This document shows, piece after piece, positions 8,846-15,731 of a DNA stretch of 64,000 nucleotides; the first letter of the stretch is position 1; every line of letters begins with the position of its first letter. The stretch lies in contig JAOULX010000013.1 in NCBI GenBank assembly GCA_029881795.1, positions 30,366 to 94,365 of the forward strand. The letters are read 5' to 3'. Source of the DNA: Gammaproteobacteria bacterium. Its GTDB lineage: Bacteria > Pseudomonadota > Gammaproteobacteria > SZUA-229. The notes below the pieces were generated by a model. The model had not been told where the DNA came from, ran no database searches, and was given only the letters and a program-made list of their open reading frames with translations. The position numbers and the translations under genes were made by a program.

Positions 8846-9220
8846 TCATGCAGTTGTGTTTTTTGCCGCTTTATCGGCTTTGCCCTGTAACCGAGCAAAC
8901 ATAATAGCACTGAAGAAAAATACCAGACTGGAAAAGGTAATCAGCAGTCCAATCAGCCTGTCGGCTTCAGCACCGGCATACCAGACACCAATTATAAAAT
9001 AATACAGAGCCAGATAGCCTGCCCAGGCGTGAGTGTATGCTTTGCCGGCCAGTAATCCTCTGAGCGGAAACAATAACGGTCCGATATGAAAAAGCAGCGC
9101 CGGTAACATATTCTGAGGGGCTGGTTTGTTAAACACAAACAGCAATAAATACATGCTCAGCATTAACATAAAGTAAGCAGCAAGGCTGAGGCGTCGAAAC
9201 AAAGGTGTGGCTGAATGCAT
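8846..9220 (-). CDS. DUF2069-family membrane protein
   Basis: The 124-residue product is an inner-membrane protein with four predicted helices (about residues 14-32, 36-54, 65-82 and 90-110) and a charged C-terminal tail. It matches the DUF2069 family, which commonly follows wrbA and the arsC-like gene in Gammaproteobacteria. The function is unknown. The gene is 12 bases downstream of wrbA and ends 5 bases from the convergent hda stop, leaving no room for a terminator. Confidence 0.8.
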   Translation of the reverse strand: MHSATPLFRRLSLAAYFMLMLSMYLLLFVFNKPAPQNMLPALLFHIGPLLFPLRGLLAGKAYTHAWAGYLALYYFIIGVWYAGAEADRLIGLLITFSSLVFFFSAIMFARLQGKADKAAKNTTA

Positions 9221-9232
9221 AATAATGACTGC

Positions 9233-9832
9233 TTAAATAATGGGTTTTACAGAATGCGCCACCAGCGCAACGCGTTTGCCAAGGGCTTTACAAAGAGCTT
9301 TCTCATCGTCAGATAACTGTAAGTTAAGCTGATCGTTGGTCAGGCGACTGGCTCCATACGGGCTGCCACCGGATGTGGTTTGCATTAAAGCCTGTTCACT
9401 ATAGGGTAAACCAACCAGTATCATGCCATGATGTAACAGCGGCAGCATCATGGATAGCAGAGTTGATTCCTGGCCACCGTGCATACTGGCTGTGGCGGTA
9501 AAGACAGCGGCGGGTTTATTAACCAGCGCTTTAGACATCCACAATGGGCCGGTGCTGTCGATAAAGTATTTTAAAGCCGCTGCCATGTTTCCAAAATGCG
9601 TCGGGCTGCCCATGACCAGACCGTCGCATTCTTCAAGATCTTGTGCTGTTGCATAGGGTGGACCGCTGGCTGGAATTTCGGCTTCGACAGCGCTGTTAAC
9701 CGGAGAAATATGAGGCACAGTACGGACACGCGCCTGCATGCCCTCGACCTCTTCAATACCTCGCGCAATCAGCTCGGCCATTTCAGCGGTGCTACCACCC
9801 TGGCTATAGTAAAGCACCAGAACATCGGCCAT
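9233..9832 (-). CDS. wrbA: NAD(P)H:quinone oxidoreductase, WrbA type
   Basis: WrbA is a flavodoxin-like FMN enzyme that reduces quinones by two electrons and protects against redox cycling. The FMN phosphate-binding loop Y-Y-S-Q-G-G-S-T-A is at residues 8-16. The G-S-P-T-H-F-G-N-M motif and the later F-T-A-T-A-S-M-H-G-G-Q-E block complete the WrbA signature. The length of 199 is typical. The start overlaps the stop of the upstream arsC-like gene by one base, so the two are co-translated. Confidence 0.93.
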   Translation of the reverse strand: MADVLVLYYSQGGSTAEMAELIARGIEEVEGMQARVRTVPHISPVNSAVEAEIPASGPPYATAQDLEECDGLVMGSPTHFGNMAAALKYFIDSTGPLWMSKALVNKPAAVFTATASMHGGQESTLLSMMLPLLHHGMILVGLPYSEQALMQTTSGGSPYGASRLTNDQLNLQLSDDEKALCKALGKRVALVAHSVKPII

Positions 9833-10185
9833 TATAAAATCTCCAGCACAGTTTCTGGGGGTCTGCCAATGGCGGCTTTGCCATTACTGACGACGATCGG
9901 GCGCTCGATGAGTTTTGGAAATGCAATCATCGCTTCAATTAGCTGCTTTCGGCTGAGGCTCTCATCTGCCAGATTATTGGCTTTGTATTCGGCCTCAGTT
10001 TTGCGCATCAGCTGACGCGGTTCGATGCCGAGCATAGTCAGTAGCTGATCCAGCGTCTCAAAATCTGGCGGGGTATTGAGATACTCTACCACCTCGGGTG
10101 ATACCGCATTGGCATGCAGTAATTCCATTGTCTGGCGAGATTTTGAGCAGCGCGGATTATGATAAATAGTGACGTTGTCGGCCAT
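9832..10185 (-). CDS. ArsC-family reductase (YfgD-like)
   Basis: This is a small thioredoxin-fold reductase of the glutaredoxin-dependent ArsC family. The catalytic cysteine is Cys13 in Y-H-N-P-R-C-S-K-S-R, and the R-P-I-V-V-S-N-G-K-A segment near residue 95 is the usual substrate-side motif. The length of 117 is normal. Its position beside hda and wrbA matches the E. coli yfgD gene rather than an arsenic-resistance operon; no arsB or arsR is nearby. Arsenate reductase activity is therefore possible but not shown by context. Confidence 0.88.
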   Translation of the reverse strand: MADNVTIYHNPRCSKSRQTMELLHANAVSPEVVEYLNTPPDFETLDQLLTMLGIEPRQLMRKTEAEYKANNLADESLSRKQLIEAMIAFPKLIERPIVVSNGKAAIGRPPETVLEIL

Positions 10186-10490
10186 AACTGACTCCAGTTT
10201 TTCGGGGAGGATGTGAAAAACTGTATTTTAACACTTAATAGTCAAAGAAAATATCTAGCATTAATGTGTCATTTTAGGGCATTAAAAAATAGCTTAATAA
10301 CCTGTCATCGACCGAATAGTGGCAGTTGTCGCCAGAGCCGCTGAATAAGCCGTTTTTTTTCAATAAAGCAACAGCTATTGCTTGACAGGCTATGATGGCA
10401 TTGTTAGTTTGCTGATATTAATAGATATTTGTCCGGCTCAGGGTTTTCTGAGGCTGAACACCACAATAATATAAATTCTGGAGATTAATA
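10186..10490. other. Intergenic region between divergent arsC-like and LysM genes
   Basis: The region of 305 bases is AT-rich and holds no convincing small gene. The best signal is a perfect TTGACA hexamer at 10382, which may serve the LysM gene. A run of eight T residues lies around 10353-10360 without a clear preceding stem. Confidence 0.5.
10382..10410 (+). promoter_or_regulatory. Possible sigma-70 promoter for the LysM lipoprotein gene
   Basis: A perfect TTGACA lies at 10382-10387. With a 17-base spacer the -10 region would be TAGTTT, which is a weak match. Placement about 80 bases before the ATG at 10491 is reasonable. Confidence 0.4.
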
Positions 10491-10967
10491 ATGAAAAGCG
10501 TTACTTTGGCTAAGCTACTGGCTGTTTCGATTGCAACTGTTGGGCTGATAGCCGGTTGTGGTGGAGCAGAGACAAAAGATGATCCAGTTGAGCAGCCAGT
10601 TAAGCAGGAAGCTGAGGCAAAAACAGAGGCTGCTGCTGATAATAATGCCATGCAGTCTTCCGTTGACGAGACTAATCAGAAAAACTCGGCCGCAAGCGCA
10701 AGCTATGAAGTGGTAAGCGGTGATAATTTATGGAATATTTCGGGTAAAAACGAAATATATTCAGATCCGTACCAGTGGCCACTGATCTATAAAGCAAACC
10801 GCGACAAAATTAAAGATGCTGATTTAATCTATTCAGGTCAGACGCTGGAAATTAACCGATCTGCGTCACAGTCAGATATGGATGCTGCGACCCGCCATGC
10901 TAAAACACGCGGAGCCTGGACACTGGGTGAGCAGGAGTCGTCAGATAAAGCCTATTTGAGTGAATAA
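10491..10967 (+). CDS. LysM-domain lipoprotein
   Basis: The 158-residue product has a lipoprotein signal peptide with lipobox L-I-A-G-C, so Cys22 or Cys23 is the lipidated residue. A low-complexity Glu/Ala/Lys linker follows (about residues 26-70). Then comes one LysM domain from about 73 to 125 (Y-E-V-V-S-G-D-N-L-W-N-I-S to Y-S-G-Q-T-L-E-I), which binds peptidoglycan. It is therefore probably an envelope protein bridging a membrane and the cell wall. It has its own possible promoter and a strong terminator 36 bases downstream, so it looks monocistronic. Confidence 0.88.
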   Translation: MKSVTLAKLLAVSIATVGLIAGCGGAETKDDPVEQPVKQEAEAKTEAAADNNAMQSSVDETNQKNSAASASYEVVSGDNLWNISGKNEIYSDPYQWPLIYKANRDKIKDADLIYSGQTLEINRSASQSDMDAATRHAKTRGAWTLGEQESSDKAYLSE

Positions 10968-11003
10968 ATAGCTCATATACCTAAAAAATTATTGATCTGT
11001 TTA

Positions 11004-11029
11004 AAAGCCCGCATTGCGGGCTTTTTTTA
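11004..11029 (+). terminator. Intrinsic terminator after the LysM lipoprotein gene
   Basis: The stem AAGCCCGC / GCGGGCTT with an ATT loop is followed by seven T residues. It begins 36 bases after the LysM stop. Confidence 0.9.
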
Positions 11030-11081
11030 TTCCGATTAACAGGGTATTCTCATAAGCGGTACAGTAGTTGCTGGAAAGTTT

Positions 11082-11630
11082 ATGAGGTTTTTAACAAACA
11101 GGTTGAGCTTGTGGCTATTCGGTCTCTGTGTTGTGGCTGGTGCCGCCAGCGCTGCAGATGAAAGAGCGATTTTTGATCAGACACTGGGTGATTTTACAGA
11201 GGAGCTGGTTGAAGCCAGAGATCAGGGCAAGCAGGGTATCTTGCTGTTCTTTGAAATGGATGAATGCCCGTTTTGTCATCGCATGAAGACGACGGTGCTG
11301 AATCAGCCAGAAGTGATCAAATATTTTAAAAAGCACTTTCTAATATTTTCGATAGATATTGAAAGTGATGTAGAAATGACTGATTTTTCCGGTAAAACAA
11401 TGCTGATGAAGGACTTTGCAGAAATTCATAATCGTGTCAGAGCAACTCCGGTATTTGTTTTTCTTGATCTGAATGGAAAGCTAACAACACGATATACAGG
11501 TCCTGCTTCCGGTGTTGAGGAGTTTATGTGGCTCGGTGAATACGTGTTGAATGAAGAGTATAAAAAAGTTCGTTTTACAAAATATAAACGCCAAAGAAAA
11601 AAAGAAAAAAAGAAGAATAAAGGCCAGTAA
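11082..11630 (+). CDS. Periplasmic thioredoxin-fold protein (first gene of a secretion-like operon)
   Basis: The protein has a signal peptide (about residues 1-24) and a thioredoxin fold. The redox motif is Cys62-Pro-Phe-Cys65, inside D-E-C-P-F-C-H-R-M, and the cis-proline loop is A-T-P-V-F near residue 125. It resembles SoxW/DsbD-gamma-like periplasmic thiol proteins. The C-terminus is an unusual run of Lys and Arg (about residues 165-182), which could bind nucleic acid, membrane or an acidic partner. Only 2 bases separate it from the next, TolC-like gene. The substrate is unknown. Confidence 0.85.
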   Translation: MRFLTNRLSLWLFGLCVVAGAASAADERAIFDQTLGDFTEELVEARDQGKQGILLFFEMDECPFCHRMKTTVLNQPEVIKYFKKHFLIFSIDIESDVEMTDFSGKTMLMKDFAEIHNRVRATPVFVFLDLNGKLTTRYTGPASGVEEFMWLGEYVLNEEYKKVRFTKYKRQRKKEKKKNKGQ

Positions 11631-11632
11631 TA

Positions 11633-12916
11633 ATGAATTATTTGAGTCGGCTGGGGTTGGTGTTAGCACTGCTGCCAGCACATATACAGGCTGCTGAACT
11701 GCCTGATAACCTAGGCTTTGATATGGTTATGAAAGTAGTGGATGAGGGACAGTATGCAGATGCTTTGGTGCTAAAAGCGGAGTTGGAGTCGATACAGTCA
11801 GAGCTTCTGACTGTGCAGGGGTTAAATGACTTCAATATCAATCTGGAGGCGGCAGCCCAGTATATTGAACCATCGCAGGTGCTGACTGAAGCCGTTAATG
11901 ATGACCATCAGCTGGCCATTGTGATGAAAAAAAATCTGCTGGATGCCGGCTACAGCAGTCATAAAGAACAATCGCTCGATACACGAATAAAATCATTCGA
12001 TTTATTGATGAAAAACAGGCGCCTCGAAAAACGTATTGAAGCGGCAAGAAAGTTTTTTGATATCAAACTAGCTGATTTAAATTATGCGGTTGATAACGAA
12101 GCAATTTCAACAGCGTATATCAAGTTTAATAAAACTGAGGAAAGAAATCAGTTAAAGCAACAGTCAGATGTTGAGTTGCTGAAAGCACAATTTGAATATC
12201 AGCAGGTCAGGGCTAGACGCTATCAGAGTGAAACCATGCAGCGGATTAGCCGGGCGCGTTTCGCCGAAAGTATTTCCAGGCCGAAAGAGCTGCCAGCTGA
12301 AGTGATTATTCCAGACCTGTCGTTTATTAACAGAGAGCGGCCTGATTATGATGAGATTCTGAAAGTCGTGTTGGTCAATAATCTGGAATTGCGAATGCAG
12401 CAACTTCAGGTTGAGGCAGCAACTTATGAATTGACTGCCAGCAGAAAAAAACACGGTTCTACTTTGTCGACAGAGCTTGAGTGGAGAGAATATAGCAACG
12501 AGTTGCCATCCAGAAATAATTTCCGGGCAGCTATAAAGTATTCAGTGCCGTTGTATGAAAATGATTCGGCAAAATCGGATGTTGCAAAAGCCCGTGCTAA
12601 CCTACAAAAACAACAGGCCTTGTTGTTAAAGCTGGAATCTAAAATCAGACAGCAAAGCCTTGAAGTCTGGCAGCAGATGTATGTGTTAAGGGCACGTCAG
12701 GACAGCGATAAAGTGGCTGAAGAATACCGGGAATTATATCAGGACAGAAGCCGTGCTTATTATGAGATGGAGTTCAGAACAGATCTTGGTGATTCCTTCG
12801 TTCGGGTGTCAGAAGCCCGGCTTGAAAAATATACAAATGACTTTGAGCTGGCAATCTCCTGGATGCGGCTTGCAATGCTGAGCGGATTAACATTAGAGGA
12901 ATATTTGCAGCAATGA
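11633..12916 (+). CDS. TolC-family outer-membrane factor
   Basis: The 427-residue product has a signal peptide (cleavage near H-I-Q-A-A, residue 21) and the long amphipathic coiled-coil helices of TolC-family outer-membrane channels, including two halves each ending with a helical segment (residues about 120-210 and 305-400). The level of similarity is low, so I call the family and not a named gene. It overlaps the HlyD-like gene by 4 bases. No inner-membrane ABC, MFS or RND pump is encoded nearby, which is unusual for a TolC partner. Confidence 0.75.
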   Translation: MNYLSRLGLVLALLPAHIQAAELPDNLGFDMVMKVVDEGQYADALVLKAELESIQSELLTVQGLNDFNINLEAAAQYIEPSQVLTEAVNDDHQLAIVMKKNLLDAGYSSHKEQSLDTRIKSFDLLMKNRRLEKRIEAARKFFDIKLADLNYAVDNEAISTAYIKFNKTEERNQLKQQSDVELLKAQFEYQQVRARRYQSETMQRISRARFAESISRPKELPAEVIIPDLSFINRERPDYDEILKVVLVNNLELRMQQLQVEAATYELTASRKKHGSTLSTELEWREYSNELPSRNNFRAAIKYSVPLYENDSAKSDVAKARANLQKQQALLLKLESKIRQQSLEVWQQMYVLRARQDSDKVAEEYRELYQDRSRAYYEMEFRTDLGDSFVRVSEARLEKYTNDFELAISWMRLAMLSGLTLEEYLQQ

Positions 12917-13665
12917 AACTTCAATATTTAATATTTATTATCAGCGTGGTGTTATTTCAACAGCCAGCAAATGCAGCAGAGTATGAAGCCAAGCTATCGC
13001 TGGCAGATATCAGACAACTGAGTCTGCCGGTGTCAGGTATTGTTGAAACGATTAATGTGGCGGCAGGCGCTTTTGTTAAGGCTGGTGAAAAAATGCTGTC
13101 ACTCGATTGCGGTTTGTACAGAGCAAAGCTGAAACAAAGCTTGGCGCTGGCAACAGGGCTGGAGCCAGGCGTGGAAACTGCTCGAAAGGAAAAAGAGTTA
13201 GCCGACGAGTTGTTTGCCAGAACGGTTCTGTCAGAGATTGAGCACCGTCAGGCAGAGCTTGTTTACATTGAAAAAAAATCAAAACACAGTGCGGCGGTGG
13301 CGCATAGTGAAGAACTCAAATGGCAGGTGAAAAACTGTGATCTGCTGGCGGACACTGATCTTATGGTGCTTGATGTGCATGTTAATAAAGGCCAGTTGTT
13401 TAATCTGAAAGCAGATAAATCATTGTTATTGACGGTTGCCAGTCAAAAAAACATGCAGCTAACAGCGAAACTTGCTTTGCCTTTGGTGCATCCGATCAAA
13501 ATCAATCAGACAGTAAAAGCGTCGGTTGCTGGTCGTTTATTAGAAGGAAAGATAATATCCGTTTTATTTCGATCGGATGACACGGCGATTGTTACCGCAT
13601 CTATCGATCTGTTTGATCCGCTTTTAATATCAGCGAAATCAGCTAGACTTATTATCAAACATTAA
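12913..13665 (+). CDS. HlyD-like periplasmic adaptor
   Basis: The 250-residue product has a signal peptide ending near A-N-A-A (residue 21). A lipoyl-like half-motif V-S-G-I-V-E-T-I-N-V-A-A-G-A-F-V-K-A-G-E lies at about 38-58, typical of membrane fusion proteins. The helical hairpin (about 70-130) is short and the C-terminal beta domain follows. It is smaller than most RND or ABC adaptors (over 300 residues). It overlaps the TolC-like gene by 4 bases and the ATPase gene by 1 base, so the three are probably made together. Confidence 0.75.
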   Translation: MKLQYLIFIISVVLFQQPANAAEYEAKLSLADIRQLSLPVSGIVETINVAAGAFVKAGEKMLSLDCGLYRAKLKQSLALATGLEPGVETARKEKELADELFARTVLSEIEHRQAELVYIEKKSKHSAAVAHSEELKWQVKNCDLLADTDLMVLDVHVNKGQLFNLKADKSLLLTVASQKNMQLTAKLALPLVHPIKINQTVKASVAGRLLEGKIISVLFRSDDTAIVTASIDLFDPLLISAKSARLIIKH

Positions 13666-15458
13666 TGAATCTAAAGGACGCCGCTATTAAAACACAGGCC
13701 GGAAAAAAACTCGATATTCATCAGATTCTCTTATGGCTGGAAGAAGAAGGCCGGGTAATAAAAGATAACTCGATGATGTTGCGGACACTGGCCGATTCAC
13801 GAGAGAACCAGAATAAACATCCATTGCAGATTATTGCTGATCGAAATTGGAAAGATGAAAGCTGTAACGGACAGTTGCTGACTCTTGAGTTTCTAACAAA
13901 CTGGCTGGCACAACGCTTTGATCAGGAATATTTTCGCATAGATCCGCTGAAAATTGATGTCGGTTCGGTGACAAAAGTCATGTCCTACGCCTATGCGGCA
14001 CGATTTAATATTTTACCGGTACTGGTCGAAAATGATGTTATAACCGTTGCAACCTGCGAGCCAGAAGTAACCGAGTGGGAAACCGAGTTGGGCGGTATCC
14101 TCAATAAAAAATTCATACGAGTGATATCTAATCCTGATGATATTCACCGTTACCTGCTTGAGTTTTATAGTTTATCAAAATCTGTTATTGGTGCCAGTAA
14201 TGAGAATGATCAGTCAGCAACCAATTTTCAGAACCTTGAGCAACTTATGGATCTGGGCAGAGCAGGTAAGCTGGATGCGAATGATCAACATGTTGTCAAT
14301 ATCGTCGACTGGTTGTTGCAGTATGCATACGATCAGCGTGCCAGTGATATACATTTAGAACCGCGCCGTGAGACCAGTAAGGTACGTTTTAGAATTGACG
14401 GCGTCATGCACGAAGTTTATCAGTTGCCAACAGCTGTCTTGGCGGCAGTGACTAGCCGGATAAAAATTCTTGGCCGGATGGATGTGGCTGAAAAACGCCG
14501 ACCACAGGATGGTCGCATAAAAACCAGAACAGCTGATGGTCTGGAAGTTGAACTGCGGCTGTCTACGATGCCGACTGCTTTCGGTGAAAAACTGGTAATG
14601 CGTATTTTTGACCCCGAAGTGCTGGTAAAAAATTTCCGCGAGTTAGGTTTTTCAGCCGCTGACGAACAGAGCTGGGATGCGATGATTCAGCAACCCAATG
14701 GCATTATTTTGGTGACAGGGCCAACCGGGTCCGGCAAAACCACAACGCTGTATTCAACGCTTAAACAACTGGCAAAACCTGAAGTTAATGTATGCACTAT
14801 AGAAGATCCGATAGAGCTGGTTGAACCGGCGTTTAATCAGATGCAGGTGCAGAAGAATATCGATGTTGATTTTGCTGGCGGTGTAAAAACCCTGTTAAGG
14901 CAGGATCCCGATATCATTATGATCGGAGAAATTCGTGACATGGAAACTGCCGATATGGCAATCCAGGCCGCATTGACCGGGCATCTGGTGTTATCCACAC
15001 TGCATACGAATGATGCGCCGACTGCCATTACCCGTCTTATGGATATCGGTGTGCCGCCGTATCTAATTAATTCGGTTTTAATCGGGGTGATGGCACAACG
15101 ACTAGTCAGAACCTTATGTCCACACTGTAAAGAAGCTGTTGATATAACAGATGATCAGTGGAAACAACTGGTCAAGCCCTGGAAGCCAGCAAAACCCAAA
15201 AAGATTTACAAGGCAGTTGGTTGTTTAGAGTGCAGAAACACCGGGTATCTGGGGCGTATGGGTTTATATGAAATGTTCAGCTATTCACCTGCGCTTAAAA
15301 AAATGATGCTGGATGGCGGCAATGTGGATGAAATACGCCAGCAAGCAATAAAAGAAAATATGCGGGTGCTACGACTCAGTGGTGCTCAGAAAGTGGGTCA
15401 GGGCCTTACCACGGTCGAAGAAGTACTGAGAGTTGCGCCACCACCGATAGGTATCTGA
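13665..15458 (+). CDS. GspE/PilB-family secretion ATPase
   Basis: This is a hexameric ATPase of the type II secretion / type IV pilus family. An N-terminal MshEN/T2SSE-N region spans about 1-170. The Walker A motif G-P-T-G-S-G-K-T is at 352-359, the Walker B-type segment D-P-D-I-I-M-I-G-E at 414-422, and a zinc-binding tetracysteine at Cys485, Cys488, Cys520 and Cys523. The length of 597 is normal. No gspF, gspG, pilC or pilin genes are in the window, so this copy is encoded away from a pilus or T2SS cluster and instead closes an operon with thioredoxin-, TolC- and HlyD-like genes. Confidence 0.92.
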   Translation: MNLKDAAIKTQAGKKLDIHQILLWLEEEGRVIKDNSMMLRTLADSRENQNKHPLQIIADRNWKDESCNGQLLTLEFLTNWLAQRFDQEYFRIDPLKIDVGSVTKVMSYAYAARFNILPVLVENDVITVATCEPEVTEWETELGGILNKKFIRVISNPDDIHRYLLEFYSLSKSVIGASNENDQSATNFQNLEQLMDLGRAGKLDANDQHVVNIVDWLLQYAYDQRASDIHLEPRRETSKVRFRIDGVMHEVYQLPTAVLAAVTSRIKILGRMDVAEKRRPQDGRIKTRTADGLEVELRLSTMPTAFGEKLVMRIFDPEVLVKNFRELGFSAADEQSWDAMIQQPNGIILVTGPTGSGKTTTLYSTLKQLAKPEVNVCTIEDPIELVEPAFNQMQVQKNIDVDFAGGVKTLLRQDPDIIMIGEIRDMETADMAIQAALTGHLVLSTLHTNDAPTAITRLMDIGVPPYLINSVLIGVMAQRLVRTLCPHCKEAVDITDDQWKQLVKPWKPAKPKKIYKAVGCLECRNTGYLGRMGLYEMFSYSPALKKMMLDGGNVDEIRQQAIKENMRVLRLSGAQKVGQGLTTVEEVLRVAPPPIGI

Positions 15459-15467
15459 TAGATTTAT

Positions 15468-15484
15468 ACGACAGTTTCTGTCGT
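15468..15484 (+). terminator. Weak hairpin after the GspE-like gene
   Basis: ACGACAG and CTGTCGT form a 7-bp stem with a TTT loop, 10 bases after the stop. There is no T run directly after it, so intrinsic termination is uncertain. The rest of the gap to 15731 shows only AT-rich DNA, probably holding the promoter of the next gene. Confidence 0.35.
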
Positions 15485-15731
15485 CATCCCAAAGTATTTT
15501 ATACTGTTCTTTTTCCCTTCTTCTGTCCAGAGCGGAATGCGCGTTTGATAGCCGTTATTATCTTAAAGCCTGACTGATGAAGCAGTGGTCAGCTACTTCT
15601 CAAACTTGATTCAAATATTTATTTAAATTGTGACATGCAGAGGACGAGTCTGCGTTGTGTTTTGATAAATTGGAAGCTATATACGTTATAAATAATAATT
15701 TATTTCTATAAAAAGCATACTGAGGGGAAGC

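Noticed and set aside
9832..10185. Arsenic-resistance operon
   Set aside because: Only the arsC-like gene is present, without arsR, arsB or acr3; the hda/wrbA setting matches yfgD.
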